Made by a program: the position numbers and the translations under genes. A stretch of 64,000 nucleotides of DNA from assembly GCF_018595685.2 (NCBI RefSeq), contig NZ_CP092334.1, positions 2,260,001 to 2,324,000 on the forward strand, read 5' to 3'. Below are positions 1-9,228 of the stretch, piece after piece (positions within the stretch are counted from its first letter, which is position 1; each line of letters starts with the position of its first letter). The notes below the pieces were generated by a model, which ran no database searches, was not told the DNA's origin, and worked only from the letters and a program-made list of their open reading frames with translations. This stretch comes from Flavihumibacter rivuli. Its GTDB lineage: Bacteria > Bacteroidota > Bacteroidia > Chitinophagales > Chitinophagaceae.

Positions 1-620
1 TCCATTGTAAGTTTCTCGAATGTATAACCTTGCTGGCTAAACGTTTCCAGGGTCCTCGGTAAGGCATAGGCCAATCTGTCATAAGCCTTCTCGCTATCAT
101 GAAAAACAATAATACTTCCCGGCCCCGCATGCTTCCTTACCAAATCCCAGCATTTCGGTGGACTAAGGGTGATGTCAAAATCACCACTCAACAAAGACCA
201 CATGACGATCTCCCAACCGTTAGACTTTAATGCATTGGCCTGGAACCTCCTGATCCTTCCATAAGGAGGGCGAAACATCCTGCTATCAATAATAGCTGAA
301 GCTTGCCTGATGTTGTCAAAATAATCTTCATGATCCGTCTTCCATCCGTTGCGGTGATTCATGGTATGGTTGCCCACGGCATGCCCATCTTCCAGAATAC
401 GCGCATATACATCTGGGTTAGCAACAACATTCTTTCCTATACAAAAAAAACTGGCCCTGGCATGGTATTGCTTTAACAGGTCAAGCACATAGGAGGTAAT
501 GGCAGGATGGGGGCCATCATCGAAAGTGAGGTATAGCTTCTTCTCCCCCGTCTTTACTTTCCAGTGCAGGCCGGGATAGAGCATTCGCAGCAAACGATTG
601 GCAGTGGCCCAATACATCAT
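1..620 (-). CDS. Polysaccharide deacetylase (NodB domain), C-terminus cut by window edge
   Basis: Reading leftward from the ATG at 618-620 gives at least 206 residues that run off the window start. The NodB fold motifs are clear: TFDDGPHP near residue 32 (catalytic Asp pair), GNHTMNH near residue 81 (metal-binding HxxxH) and RPPYGR near residue 117, followed by FHDS late in the domain. This family removes N- or O-acetyl groups from chitin, peptidoglycan or other glycans. No signal peptide is obvious: the N-terminus reads MMYWATANRLLRMLYPG. The gene follows the ARPP-1-like gene by 10 bases on the same strand, so the two are probably co-transcribed. The substrate cannot be told from sequence. 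Confidence 0.9.
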   Translation of the reverse strand, partial: MMYWATANRLLRMLYPGLHWKVKTGEKKLYLTFDDGPHPAITSYVLDLLKQYHARASFFCIGKNVVANPDVYARILEDGHAVGNHTMNHRNGWKTDHEDYFDNIRQASAIIDSRMFRPPYGRIRRFQANALKSNGWEIVMWSLLSGDFDITLSPPKCWDLVRKHAGPGSIIVFHDSEKAYDRLAYALPRTLETFSQQGYTFEKLTM

Positions 621-630
621 GGTACTTCGT

Positions 631-1566
631 TTAATAAAAACTCAGGTGAAGCAATTTATCGTACAACATGAACTTCCTCCCGTTTGTTTTCAGGAACTGT
701 TCCTGCTGCTGTTTATCGCAAAGGTGCGATTCAATATATTTCGCCAACACTTCATCTTTTATGGCAGGGCTTTTATTGATCCGGATGGCCTCATCAATAT
801 AGGCGTGGAACAAGGCATCGGACTGGGTATATAACAAATGACGGTTAGCAAAGAGGTCCATGCCGATCACACTGTCGCCACAAATGGCAACAAACCCTAC
901 TATATTGCTGTCGGATGCATTCAACTGCCGCCTGAAATAATCGAGGTAGGATTGCTGCTCCTGCAGGAAGGCCTTATCGCCCGTCCTGGCCAGGTAGGAA
1001 AAGGTTTTGGTCACCAGGCTATCCTCCCCCAGTTGCCTGCCAATATCCTTCCAGATCAGCACCTGGTTCCTGGTCAGGTCAAGCACCTTACGCAGGCGCT
1101 GGTTGGCCATCCCCTTATAAATAAAGTCCTTGGTCTTGTTGCTCCAGCGGCCTTCTTCCACACACATCACCGGCAGGTCGAGCCGACCGGATCCGGGTAA
1201 TAAAACCGTGTCACGGGTCACCATCCTGTCCTGCCTGCCCCCCATCAATAATTCGCCCCCACCTATGTAAACGGTCTTATCTGAGTTGTTGTAAACGGAA
1301 AGGTAGTGGACGTTCTCCACGGCTGCAGAACCCCGCTCTTCCACTTTGATATATCCTTTTGCAAGGGCCTCCCCGAAGGAGACCAGATTGGGGAAACTAT
1401 TGGCAGAACCTGCACCGGGGAAACCTTTGGGGCGAATAGGGACCAGTCTAAGGCCTTTGAATTCCCAGCCACCTTCAGCATCCACCACGAGGTGGTCGCA
1501 GCCAAACTGCGCCATGGCTCCAATACAGGCCATTAAAAGCAAAAAGACCATCAGTGGTTTCCTCAT
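631..1566 (-). CDS. Secreted ARPP-1/DUF6569-like protein
   Basis: 311 residues with a signal peptide (MRKPLMVFLLLMACIGAMAQ). The central stretch YIGGGELLMGGRQDR, then LLPGSG and VMCVEEGRW, resembles what I know as the ARPP-1 (DUF6569) family, a domain of unknown biochemical function. The family assignment is from memory of the motif pattern, so moderately sure. A near -7 box (TAGTTTTA) lies just upstream on the minus strand. The polysaccharide deacetylase starts 10 bases after its stop codon. The signal peptide points to a periplasmic or outer-surface protein. Confidence 0.7.
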   Translation of the reverse strand: MRKPLMVFLLLMACIGAMAQFGCDHLVVDAEGGWEFKGLRLVPIRPKGFPGAGSANSFPNLVSFGEALAKGYIKVEERGSAAVENVHYLSVYNNSDKTVYIGGGELLMGGRQDRMVTRDTVLLPGSGRLDLPVMCVEEGRWSNKTKDFIYKGMANQRLRKVLDLTRNQVLIWKDIGRQLGEDSLVTKTFSYLARTGDKAFLQEQQSYLDYFRRQLNASDSNIVGFVAICGDSVIGMDLFANRHLLYTQSDALFHAYIDEAIRINKSPAIKDEVLAKYIESHLCDKQQQEQFLKTNGRKFMLYDKLLHLSFY

Positions 1567-1710
1567 CGAAATTGGCTTCAGGCGGTAAAACTAGCTAACC
1601 CGTTCATTAGAATCAATTCCGGGCTGGCTTAATTCTAAAATTCTTTGGCCGCCGGTAAAAGATCAGGGCAGTTCATCACGCAACAGCCCGCCAGTTCCAC
1701 TACCTTTTTA

Positions 1711-1718
1711 TAGCTTTG
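1711..1718 (+). promoter_or_regulatory. -7 promoter box of gltX
   Basis: TAGCTTTG matches the Bacteroidota -7 consensus TAnnTTTG exactly and ends 6 bases before the ATG at 1725. The transcript would have almost no leader. No convincing -33 TTG was found. Confidence 0.65.
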
Positions 1719-1724
1719 CCAACT

Positions 1725-3248
1725 ATGGCAAAAGTTAGAGTTCGATTCGCACCCAGTCCCACAGGAGGAATCCACCTGGGAGGCGTGCGTACGGTATTGT
1801 ACAATTATTTGTTTGCCCGCCACCATGGCGGTGATTTTGTATTGAGGATCGAGGACACCGACCAGTCGAGGTTTGTAGCAGGTGCAGAGGAATATATCCA
1901 GGAATGCCTGCAGTGGTGCGGACTGGTACCGGATGAAAGTCCTGTACATGGAGGGGAATATGGCCCTTACCGCCAGAGTGAACGCAAGGCCATGTACCGC
2001 CAGTATGCCGAAAAATTAGTGGCCGAAGGAAAGGCCTATTATGCGTTTGATACGCCGGAGGAGTTGGAGGAAATGAGGAATACCTTCAAAACTGAAGAAC
2101 ATCCATCACCCCAATACGACCACCGACTGAGGGAGAAAATGCGGAATTCGCTCACCCTCGGTGCAGATGAGGTCAATCGCCTCATCAGCGAAGGCGTACC
2201 CTATGTGATCCGCATCAAAATGCCAGATAACGAAACCGTAAGTTTCACCGATATGATCCGCGGGGAAGTCAGTTTCAATACTTCCAATGTAGATGATAAG
2301 GTATTGCTGAAAGCAGATGGCATGCCTACCTATCATCTTGCTGTAGTGGTGGATGATTACCTCATGAAGATCACCCATGCATTCAGGGGTGAAGAATGGT
2401 TGCCCAGTGCGCCCGTTCACCTGCTGTTGTGGAAATACCTGGGCTGGGAAAATTCCATGCCCCAATGGGCGCACCTGCCGCTCATCCTGAAACCTGATGG
2501 CAATGGAAAATTGAGCAAGCGCGATGGGGAAAGGTTAGGCTTCCCGGTATTTGCCATGAACTGGACAGATCCGCGCACCAATGAGTTTACACAGGGCTTC
2601 AGGGAAAGGGGATTCCTGCCCGAAGCATTCGTGAATATGCTGGCCATGCTGGGTTGGAATGATGGAAGCGGACAGGAACTGTTCACCATTGAAGAACTGG
2701 TGAAGAATTTCTCCATGGAAAGGGTCCATAAAGGCGGCGCCAAATTTGACTTCGAAAAGGCAAAATGGTTCAATCATGAATGGATCAAGCGTTCCACCAA
2801 TGAAAGGCTGCTGCCCCTGGTTAAACAGGCACTGGTCAATGCAGGTATTTCGGTTAAGGATGACAGCTACCTGCTTCAGGTGATTGGTATGGTGAAGGAA
2901 CGCTGCACCCTTGTCCCTGATTTTGTAGAACAATCCAAGTTCTTCTTCCAGGCACCAGAAGTGCTGGATATTGACAGCATCAAGCCGAAGTGGAACCCTG
3001 ACAAAAATAATTTCTTCAAGGAGTTGGCAGAGAAATGGGGAGCGCAGGCAGAATGGACTGCCCCGGCCATTGAAGCCAGTTTCAAGGACCTTGCCACTGC
3101 ACACAGCATCAAGGTGGGTGAATTGCAATTGCCTTTCCGCATCATGCTGGTAGGAGGCAAATTTGGCCCGGCCGTATTTGATATCGCCGCTGCCATTGGC
3201 AAGGAAGCGACCATTGCCAGGATCCAACATGGACTTTCACTGCTCTAG
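1725..3248 (+). CDS. gltX: Glutamate-tRNA ligase
   Basis: Class I aminoacyl-tRNA synthetase charging tRNA-Glu in the cytosol. The start ATG at 1725 gives MAKVRVRFAPSPTG and 507 residues, a usual GltX length. An in-frame TTG at 1716 lies inside the -7 box and is unlikely to be used. The HIGH-type motif is IHLGG (about residue 17) and the KMSKS-type motif is KLSKRDG (about residue 263). The C-terminal anticodon-binding half is complete. A strong hairpin terminator follows. The gene stands alone, convergent with the aldo/keto reductase. Confidence 0.97.
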   Translation: MAKVRVRFAPSPTGGIHLGGVRTVLYNYLFARHHGGDFVLRIEDTDQSRFVAGAEEYIQECLQWCGLVPDESPVHGGEYGPYRQSERKAMYRQYAEKLVAEGKAYYAFDTPEELEEMRNTFKTEEHPSPQYDHRLREKMRNSLTLGADEVNRLISEGVPYVIRIKMPDNETVSFTDMIRGEVSFNTSNVDDKVLLKADGMPTYHLAVVVDDYLMKITHAFRGEEWLPSAPVHLLLWKYLGWENSMPQWAHLPLILKPDGNGKLSKRDGERLGFPVFAMNWTDPRTNEFTQGFRERGFLPEAFVNMLAMLGWNDGSGQELFTIEELVKNFSMERVHKGGAKFDFEKAKWFNHEWIKRSTNERLLPLVKQALVNAGISVKDDSYLLQVIGMVKERCTLVPDFVEQSKFFFQAPEVLDIDSIKPKWNPDKNNFFKELAEKWGAQAEWTAPAIEASFKDLATAHSIKVGELQLPFRIMLVGGKFGPAVFDIAAAIGKEATIARIQHGLSLL

Positions 3249-3276
3249 GTAATTATACATTTGAATTGGTCAATAC

Positions 3277-3330
3277 GCAACAAGCCCTTCTGTAACCAGC
3301 ACCCGGTAACAAGAAGGGCTTGTTGCTTTT
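3277..3330. terminator. Bidirectional terminator between gltX and the aldo/keto reductase
   Basis: A perfect 15-base inverted repeat (3277-3291 and 3312-3326) flanks a 20-base loop and is followed by a short T run on the plus strand. It sits between two convergent genes and can serve both. Confidence 0.8.
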
Positions 3331-3350
3331 ACGAGGTTTCAAACAACCTG

Positions 3351-4343
3351 TCAACCCAATGCTTTCATGGCTTCCACTACAGGTTGCCATTGGGTGGCGT
3401 AGAGTTCCTGTAACATCTTCCTGTCGGTTTCTTCCAGCCTCACAAACCCACTGGTATTGTCCACCGCATGCGCTGCTGTCCGGATACCCGGGATCACCGT
3501 ACTCACCTCCGGGAAGCTCAGGATAAAACTCATGGCCAGCCCTGTTTTGCTGGTCTGGTATTTTTCACACAGTGGCCAGATCCTTTGTTCCAGGATATCC
3601 AGGGCATTGTCCAGTATTTCCCTGTTCAGGCGGAAACTGCGGTGATCATCCTTACCAAAGCCAGTATTTCGGTTAAACTTTCCCGTTAGTAAACCAAACT
3701 GCAGCGGCATCCGGGCAATGATGCCATAGCCTCCCGAAGCAGCCATGGAAAGCAGCGGGAATGCTTTCTGGTTAATGAGGTTGAACACCAGCTGCCAGCC
3801 ACTACCCAATCCATGCTGCAAGAGGTAAGCGGCTTCCGGCTCCGGTTCAAATGTATTCAGTGACAATCCCCAGTACCTGATCTTACCCTGGGATTGCAAT
3901 AATTGCATTGCTTCAATACAGCCACCGTCCTGCAAATGCACCAGCCGGGCCGAATGCAATTGGTAATAATCGATCACCTCCCTTTGTAAACGTTTCAGGC
4001 TGTGCTCCACTGCTTGCAGGATGTATTCCTTTGAGTAATCCAGCACGATCTTGCCATCAATATCCCGATGGCCCACCTTGGTGGCGATGACCACATCCTT
4101 CCTGCCCTTCAGCTCCCTTCCCAACAATTCCTCTGAATGTCCCAGGCCATAGAAATCAGCCGTATCAAAGAAATTGATGCCGCGATCCAATGATGCCCGG
4201 ATGGCGGCGATGGACACCTCGTCATCAGCAGGCCCCCATCCAATGGGCGTATCCCCCACCATGGCATTCCCGCCAATGGCCCAGGCCCCAAACCCGACCT
4301 CGCTGACCTTTAAACCGGTGTTTCCAAACATACGGTATTGCAT
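3351..4343 (-). CDS. Aldo/keto reductase
   Basis: 330 residues with the AKR TIM barrel. The catalytic tetrad is visible: Asp and Tyr in FDTADFYG (about residue 60), Lys in ATKVG, and His in YQLHS. Such enzymes reduce aldehydes or ketones with NADPH. The sequence resembles the group that includes bacterial L-glyceraldehyde-3-phosphate reductase-like proteins, but the true substrate is not readable. The start (MQYRMFGNTG) matches the family N-terminus. It is transcribed away from the cobalamin-binding protein, with a 198-base divergent spacer. Confidence 0.9.
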   Translation of the reverse strand: MQYRMFGNTGLKVSEVGFGAWAIGGNAMVGDTPIGWGPADDEVSIAAIRASLDRGINFFDTADFYGLGHSEELLGRELKGRKDVVIATKVGHRDIDGKIVLDYSKEYILQAVEHSLKRLQREVIDYYQLHSARLVHLQDGGCIEAMQLLQSQGKIRYWGLSLNTFEPEPEAAYLLQHGLGSGWQLVFNLINQKAFPLLSMAASGGYGIIARMPLQFGLLTGKFNRNTGFGKDDHRSFRLNREILDNALDILEQRIWPLCEKYQTSKTGLAMSFILSFPEVSTVIPGIRTAAHAVDNTSGFVRLEETDRKMLQELYATQWQPVVEAMKALG

Positions 4344-4524
4344 ACGGTAATTTTGGAGGAAGTTACCACATCACACCGAACTACAGAAGACCAACACAGG
4401 CTGGACATTTGGCAAGCAACCCGGAAGGACCATACCCTCATTGATAACGAGGTTAGCAGACCGGAATGAATCGCTTCAAGCCTGTCTTTGGTCCCATCAA
4501 TGGTGATAGAAACACAAACTCCGC

Positions 4525-4532
4525 TATCTTTA
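4525..4532 (+). promoter_or_regulatory. Near-consensus -7 box of the cobalamin-binding protein gene
   Basis: TATCTTTA differs from TAnnTTTG only at the last base and lies 9 bases before the ATG at 4542. Confidence 0.4.
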
Positions 4533-4541
4533 CAGCGCCAT

Positions 4542-4958
4542 ATGAATACCATCAATCGTCCCATCAGGGTTTTAGTAGCCAAGGTTGGCCTCGATGGCCA
4601 CGACCGTGGCGCCAAGGTAATTGCCACTGCATTGCGTGATGCAGGAATGGAAGTGATCTACACCGGTCTTCGCCAGACCCCCGAGATGGTGGTTAACGCT
4701 GCCTTACAGGAAGATGTGGATGCCATTGGGATCAGCATCCTCTCCGGTGCCCACATGACCGTATTCCCCAAGGTCATCCAACTGATGAAGGAAAAAGGAA
4801 TGGATGATGTTTTACTGACCGGCGGCGGTATCATTCCGGAGGACGATATGCAAGCCTTGCATGATTTGGGTGTGGGCAAATTGTTTGCACCGGGAACAGC
4901 CACGGGCGAGATCACGGAATATATCACCGGCTGGGTGAAAGAGCACCGCAGTTTCTAA
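4542..4958 (+). CDS. Stand-alone cobalamin (B12)-binding subunit of an acyl-CoA mutase
   Basis: 138 residues consisting only of the B12-binding Rossmann domain. The motif DGHDRGAK (about residue 18) supplies the His that replaces dimethylbenzimidazole on cobalt. SILSGAH and LLTGGGIIP follow, as in the C-terminus of methylmalonyl-CoA mutase. Stand-alone proteins of this size are small subunits of two-part mutases (isobutyryl- or 2-hydroxyisobutyryl-CoA type), so a large subunit should exist elsewhere. The ATG at 4542 was chosen over an upstream in-frame ATG at 4488 because the -7-like box lies between them. The methylmalonyl-CoA epimerase at 18975 may act in the same metabolism. Confidence 0.88.
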   Translation: MNTINRPIRVLVAKVGLDGHDRGAKVIATALRDAGMEVIYTGLRQTPEMVVNAALQEDVDAIGISILSGAHMTVFPKVIQLMKEKGMDDVLLTGGGIIPEDDMQALHDLGVGKLFAPGTATGEITEYITGWVKEHRSF

Positions 4959-5205
4959 TCCCAATAAAGCATTCCAGTTACGGCCCTTCAACAGGATGCT
5001 GATATGCCTGTTGTTGCAATTCATCCATCAATACATTCAAGCCAAACGGTTCCTGGTTTCCTGTGTCCATCCCCAGGGTTAATTTTACAATCGTTAAGCA
5101 ATTCCCAAAAAACCGGTAGTATGATGAACGGCAGCAGGGCTGCCATGGGCTTGGGTTAGCTTAGCTTACGATAGTTGACCTATTGATTCACATTAAACCT
5201 TATCC

Positions 5206-5757
5206 ATGGCGTACAAAGGCAAGATACTGGCCAACCAGGTTACCGGCCAGCAGATCGAATTCATCCAAACCTCACGCGATACCGATGGTGATCACCTGGA
5301 GATGATCTCCACCTATGATAAACCCTCCCTTCCCCCGGTTCCCCATTACCATCCCTACCAGGAAGAATGGTTTATCGTGCTGGAAGGTGAATTGACGGTC
5401 ATGGTCAACAAAGCGACCTTCCGCCTGGTAAAAGGCGACCGCATCCATATTCCCGCCGACACCCCACATGCTATGTGGAATGCCCACCAGGGAAGGACAA
5501 GGGTGAGCTGGAAAGTAAGCCCGGCGCTGGATACGGAATACATGCTGGAAATGGCTGCCGGCCTGGCCAATGATAATAAATTGAACGATAAAGGCATGCC
5601 CGATAAGTTGCAGCTGGCAGTAATGGCCAACCATTTTGCCAATGTTTACCGGCTCACCAGGCCATCCTACCTGTTGCAGAAAGCACTGTTCACGCTGATC
5701 ACCCCACTGGCAAGAATCAAGGGGTACAAACCGGTGTACAGGCAATACATTGATTAA
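5206..5757 (+). CDS. Cupin domain protein
   Basis: 183 residues with one cupin_2 barrel. Motif 1 includes HYHPYQEEWFIVLEGE (two His and Glu metal ligands, about residue 48) and motif 2 includes IPADTPHAMWN (His ligand, about residue 88). A helical C-terminal extension of about 70 residues follows and does not resemble a second cupin. The function could be a small-molecule isomerase, dioxygenase or binding protein; nothing in the context narrows it. The 247-base upstream gap shows no gene or clear promoter. Confidence 0.85.
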   Translation: MAYKGKILANQVTGQQIEFIQTSRDTDGDHLEMISTYDKPSLPPVPHYHPYQEEWFIVLEGELTVMVNKATFRLVKGDRIHIPADTPHAMWNAHQGRTRVSWKVSPALDTEYMLEMAAGLANDNKLNDKGMPDKLQLAVMANHFANVYRLTRPSYLLQKALFTLITPLARIKGYKPVYRQYID

Positions 5758-5783
5758 TGCCGTCATTCTTGCACCTGAGTCAT

Positions 5784-5791
5784 TAGCTTTG
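5784..5791 (+). promoter_or_regulatory. -7 promoter box of the enoyl-CoA hydratase gene
   Basis: TAGCTTTG, identical to the gltX box, ends 14 bases before the ATG at 5806. Confidence 0.6.
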
Positions 5792-5805
5792 CAAAAAAGC
5801 ATGCC

Positions 5806-6585
5806 ATGTACAATACTATATTTACTTCACTGGAGGACGGTATCCTAACGATCACGATCAACCGGCCGGATAAGCTGAATGCACTCAATAAAGATGTAAT
5901 TGATGAACTGGGTAAGGCCATCGCTGAAGTGTACACTAACCGCGAGATCAGGGCCGCCATCATTACCGGTGCCGGACCTAAAAGTTTTGTAGCCGGGGCT
6001 GATATCAGCGAGTTCCTGGAATTGAATGGGGAAGGCGGAAAAGCCCTGGCACAAAAAGGCCACGACCTCGTATTCAATAAGATCGAAAATTCCCCCAAGC
6101 CCATCGTTGCAGCGATCAATGGATTTGCCCTTGGCGGGGGCTGCGAACTGGCCATGGCCTGCCATTTCAGGCTGGCAGCAGATCATGCCAAATTCGGCCA
6201 GCCAGAAGTGAACCTGGGCCTGATCCCTGGCTATGGTGGCACCCAGCGCCTCACCCAACTGGTAGGCAAGGGCAAGGCCATCGAACTGATGATGACCGGA
6301 GCTATGATCGACGCCAATACCGCACTGCAACTGGGACTGGTCAACCATGTTACCGCCCCGGAAGACCTGCTGCCAAAGACCAGGGAGATCATGAAAACCA
6401 TCCTGGGCAAGGCCCCGATCGCCATTGCCAAGGTCATTGAGTTGACCAATATCGCAGCCAAGTCCGATCCGACAGGACTGCAAAAAGAAGTGGACGCCTT
6501 CGGCCTGCTGTTCGAAACCGAAGATGCCAAAGAAGGCGCCAAAGCATTCCTGGAAAAACGCAAGCCTGAATTCAAGGGAAACTGA
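5806..6585 (+). CDS. Enoyl-CoA hydratase/isomerase
   Basis: 259 residues, the usual crotonase length. It hydrates trans-2-enoyl-CoA in fatty-acid beta-oxidation or short-chain acyl-CoA metabolism. The oxyanion-hole segment FVAGADISEF (about residue 65) and both catalytic glutamates (GGGCELA and GQPEVNLG) are present, so a true hydratase is likelier than an isomerase-only relative. It is monocistronic, with its own -7 box and terminator. Confidence 0.92.
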   Translation: MYNTIFTSLEDGILTITINRPDKLNALNKDVIDELGKAIAEVYTNREIRAAIITGAGPKSFVAGADISEFLELNGEGGKALAQKGHDLVFNKIENSPKPIVAAINGFALGGGCELAMACHFRLAADHAKFGQPEVNLGLIPGYGGTQRLTQLVGKGKAIELMMTGAMIDANTALQLGLVNHVTAPEDLLPKTREIMKTILGKAPIAIAKVIELTNIAAKSDPTGLQKEVDAFGLLFETEDAKEGAKAFLEKRKPEFKGN

Positions 6586-6612
6586 TATCCCATTTTGGAA
6601 TAATACATTGAC

Positions 6613-6640
6613 ATCCCCGCCCCACGGCGGGGATTGTTTT
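6613..6640 (+). terminator. Rho-independent terminator after the enoyl-CoA hydratase
   Basis: A 9-base GC-rich stem (6613-6621 with 6626-6634) and a CCAC loop are followed by TGTTTTT. Confidence 0.8.
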
Positions 6641-6724
6641 TGATACCAGTTGGTTGATGTTAAAACTGGTCCGGGATATTCATTTCCCCTGCCCATTCTT
6701 TCAGCAATTTCCCCTTGAACCGTT

Positions 6725-6732
6725 TACCTTTG
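6725..6732 (+). promoter_or_regulatory. -7 promoter box of fumC
   Basis: TACCTTTG matches TAnnTTTG and lies 26 bases before the ATG at 6759. It argues against the upstream in-frame start at 6654. Confidence 0.6.
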
Positions 6733-6758
6733 CCTTCCAAATCACCAAAAATCACCGT

Positions 6759-8159
6759 ATGGAATACAGAATTGAAAAAGACACGATGGGTGAGGTTAAA
6801 GTGCCCGTTGATGCTTATTATGGTGCACAGACCCAACGCAGTATCGAGAATTTCAAGATCGCCCAGGATACCAATAAAATGCCCAGGGAAATCATCTATG
6901 CCTTTGCCTACCTGAAAAAGGCAGCGGCCATCACCAATTTTGAAGCTGGTGTATTGCCGAAGGAAAAGTGCGACATGATCGGCAGGGTTTGCGATGAGAT
7001 CCTGGAAGGTAAGCTGGATGCCTATTTCCCATTGGTGGTTTGGCAGACCGGTTCTGGCACCCAGAGCAATATGAATGTGAACGAGGTGGTTGCCTACCGC
7101 GGACATGTGCTGAATGGTGGCCAGCTGGGCGACAAGGATAAATTCCTCCATCCCAACGATGATGTGAACAAGTCACAATCTTCGAACGACACTTTCCCTA
7201 CTGCTATGCACATTGCTGCTTATAAGATGCTGGTAGAAGTTACCATCCCCGGTATTGAAAAGCTGCGCAATACCCTGGCAGAAAAGAGCAGGCAGTTTAT
7301 GCATGTGGTGAAGATTGGCCGTACCCACTTCATGGATGCGACCCCATTAACAGTAGGCCAGGAATTTAGCGGTTATGTATCACAGTTAGACCATGGCCTG
7401 AAGGCAATAAAGAATACCCTCGCCCACCTGTCAGAACTGGCACTTGGTGGAACTGCCGTAGGAACCGGCATCAATACACCGGAGAACTATGCAGAGAATG
7501 TTGCGAAGCATATCGCTGCCTTGACCGGCCTGCCTTTCGTTACCGCTGAAAACAAGTTTGAGGCCCTTGCCGCACACGATGCTATTGTTGAAGCCCATGG
7601 TGCCTTGAAAACCGTAGCGGTAAGCCTGATGAAGATCGCCAACGATATCCGTATGCTGTCTTCCGGTCCCCGCAGCGGTATTGGTGAATTGTTCATCCCC
7701 GATAATGAACCAGGTTCTTCCATCATGCCGGGTAAGGTTAACCCCACCCAGTGTGAGGCCCTGACCATGATCGCTGCCCAGGTGATGGGTAATGATGTGG
7801 CCATCAATATTGGTGGAGCCACTGGTCATTTTGAACTCAATGTGTTCAAGCCCTTGATGATCTATAATTTCCTGCACAGTGCCAGGCTGATCGGCGAAGG
7901 CTGTGTCAGCTTCAATGATAAATGCGCTGTTGGTATTGAGCCCATCGAAGCCAATATCAGGAAGCACGTGGACAATTCCCTGATGCTGGTGACTTCCCTG
8001 AACACCAGGATCGGATATTACAAGGCTGCTGAAATTGCCCAGAAGGCCCATAAGGAAGGCACCACCCTGAAGGAAATGGCAGTTAAGCTGGGTTATGTCA
8101 CCCCCGAACAATTCGACGAGTGGGTTGACCCTTCCAGGATGGTTGGCAAGATCAATTAA
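6759..8159 (+). CDS. fumC: Class II fumarate hydratase
   Basis: 466 residues. Converts fumarate to L-malate in the citric acid cycle without an iron-sulfur cluster. The superfamily signature [11 protein letters not shown] lies near residue 318, and [10 protein letters not shown] carries the conserved His. The start [13 protein letters not shown] matches class II fumarases and lies downstream of the promoter. The sequence could also suggest aspartate ammonia-lyase, but [15 protein letters not shown] and overall length favour FumC. A strong terminator follows, then the first repeat region. Confidence 0.95.
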   Translation: MEYRIEKDTMGEVKVPVDAYYGAQTQRSIENFKIAQDTNKMPREIIYAFAYLKKAAAITNFEAGVLPKEKCDMIGRVCDEILEGKLDAYFPLVVWQTGSGTQSNMNVNEVVAYRGHVLNGGQLGDKDKFLHPNDDVNKSQSSNDTFPTAMHIAAYKMLVEVTIPGIEKLRNTLAEKSRQFMHVVKIGRTHFMDATPLTVGQEFSGYVSQLDHGLKAIKNTLAHLSELALGGTAVGTGINTPENYAENVAKHIAALTGLPFVTAENKFEALAAHDAIVEAHGALKTVAVSLMKIANDIRMLSSGPRSGIGELFIPDNEPGSSIMPGKVNPTQCEALTMIAAQVMGNDVAINIGGATGHFELNVFKPLMIYNFLHSARLIGEGCVSFNDKCAVGIEPIEANIRKHVDNSLMLVTSLNTRIGYYKAAEIAQKAHKEGTTLKEMAVKLGYVTPEQFDEWVDPSRMVGKIN

Positions 8160-8175
8160 TGATAATTTTTAATAC

Positions 8176-8207
8176 AAAACCCCGTTAGTCAGCTAACGGG
8201 GTTTTTT
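8176..8207 (+). terminator. Rho-independent terminator after fumC
   Basis: A perfect 13-base stem (8176-8188 with 8193-8205) with a TCAG loop ends in a run of six T. Confidence 0.9.
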
Positions 8208-8590
8208 CATCGAAAAAATTCAGTGGCTGCACAACAAGCAGGAAAATTCGTCGTTAGACATATGCAGTTACCCCTAAAAAGGGTTATGGCCATGGGCAAA
8301 ACCACTGGCCGATTGCAAGGAATCAAGCATTAAGGCTCATGTAATATAGTCTCATGTTCTGTTTTGGTCCGTACCTTATATTGAAATGACGACCAATATC
8401 CCGATGAGAAACCAGCAAGCTGGTTAGTGTGGAAAATGTTGTCAATTTCAAATATAGGGTTTAGAAGCCCCTCCCTTTCCAGGCTGGGGCATTTTTGTTG
8501 CCCTACCCTAAAGGAGTAAGGGGTATCCGCATGTTTAAGATAGAATGCGCGCTGCCGCTTTTGGCGTTATCACCAACAGCTCATCCAGGT
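8208..8590. other. Non-coding stretch between the fumC terminator and repeat region 1
   Basis: No convincing gene is seen. A small hairpin (GCCCC at 8467-8471, GGGGC at 8486-8490) followed by ATTTTTG could be a terminator of an unseen small RNA, but this is weak. Near 8557-8580 there is a degenerate copy of the inverted REP-like hairpin (GTTATCACCAACAGC) whose left arm has decayed. Confidence 0.4.
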
Positions 8591-9066
8591 TTCCAACTGC
8601 CCGTTGGTCATAAGACACAACGGGGGCGACGGAGAATATTAAATCTAATCATCTCATAGGAGTTCTCTTCTCATGCCCCCGATGAATAGCACTCCTACTA
8701 TTCATCAGGGTCCCCTCCGGGAGACCCTGCTGGGGTTAAGACAGCTAATCTCATCTTCCAACTGCCCGTTGGTCATAAGACACAACGGGGGCGACGGGGA
8801 TATTAAATCTAATCACCTCATAGGAGTTCTCTTCTCATGCCCCCGATGAATAGCACTCCTACTATTCATCAGGGTCCCCTCCGGGAGACCCTGCTGGGGT
8901 TAAGACAGCTAATCTCATCTTCCAACTACCCGTTGGTCATAAGATACAATGGGGGCGACGGGGATATTAAATCTAATCACCCCATAGTGGTACTCTTCAA
9001 GAGTCCCCGTTGAATATCTATCCTACTATTCATCAGGGTCCCCTCCGGGAGACCCTGCTGGGGTGA
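8591..9066 (+). repeat. Repeat region 1: three tandem units of about 165 bp, each starting with a REP-like hairpin
   Basis: Units start at 8591, 8756 and 8920 (periods 165 and 164); the third is shortened near 9066. Each contains the type A hairpin shared with repeat region 2, at 8600-8624, 8765-8789 and 8929-8953. The third hairpin has two C-to-T changes in its 3' half that still allow G-T pairs. Each unit also has a 9-base inverted repeat (GATGAATAG and CTATTCATC) that is imperfect in the third copy, then AGGGTC/GACCCT arms. The rest of the unit is not shared with region 2. The block lies between the 3' ends of fumC and a lipoprotein gene. No open frame of interest. Confidence 0.9.
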
Positions 9067-9228
9067 AGATGTGGGTACAAGGTAGCCACTCCGGGAGCCC
9101 CTTATGGGTTAATATGCGTACAAAGTAGCCAATGCGAAAGACCCCGCTGGGGCGCGATAGCCTATGGCGACTTATAAAGCCGCTTAATCAAGTGTAGAAT
9201 TAAAGCAAAAAGAAATCCGGGGAGTTAG
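9067..9228. other. Degenerate tail of repeat region 1
   Basis: Two diverged short units starting GTACAAGGTAGCC and GTACAAAGTAGCC follow the tandem array and carry CCCCGCTGGGG-like palindromes. No gene is seen. Confidence 0.4.

Noticed and set aside
2535..3230. 231-residue minus-strand frame inside gltX
   Set aside because: Shadow of the gltX reading frame with no recognisable domain.
6654..6758. N-terminal extension of fumC from an upstream ATG
   Set aside because: The -7 box at 6725-6732 lies inside it and fumarases begin at the later Met.
8467..8496. Small RNA ending in a terminator-like hairpin
   Set aside because: The stem is only five clear pairs and no promoter was found upstream; kept only as a note in the spacer entry.
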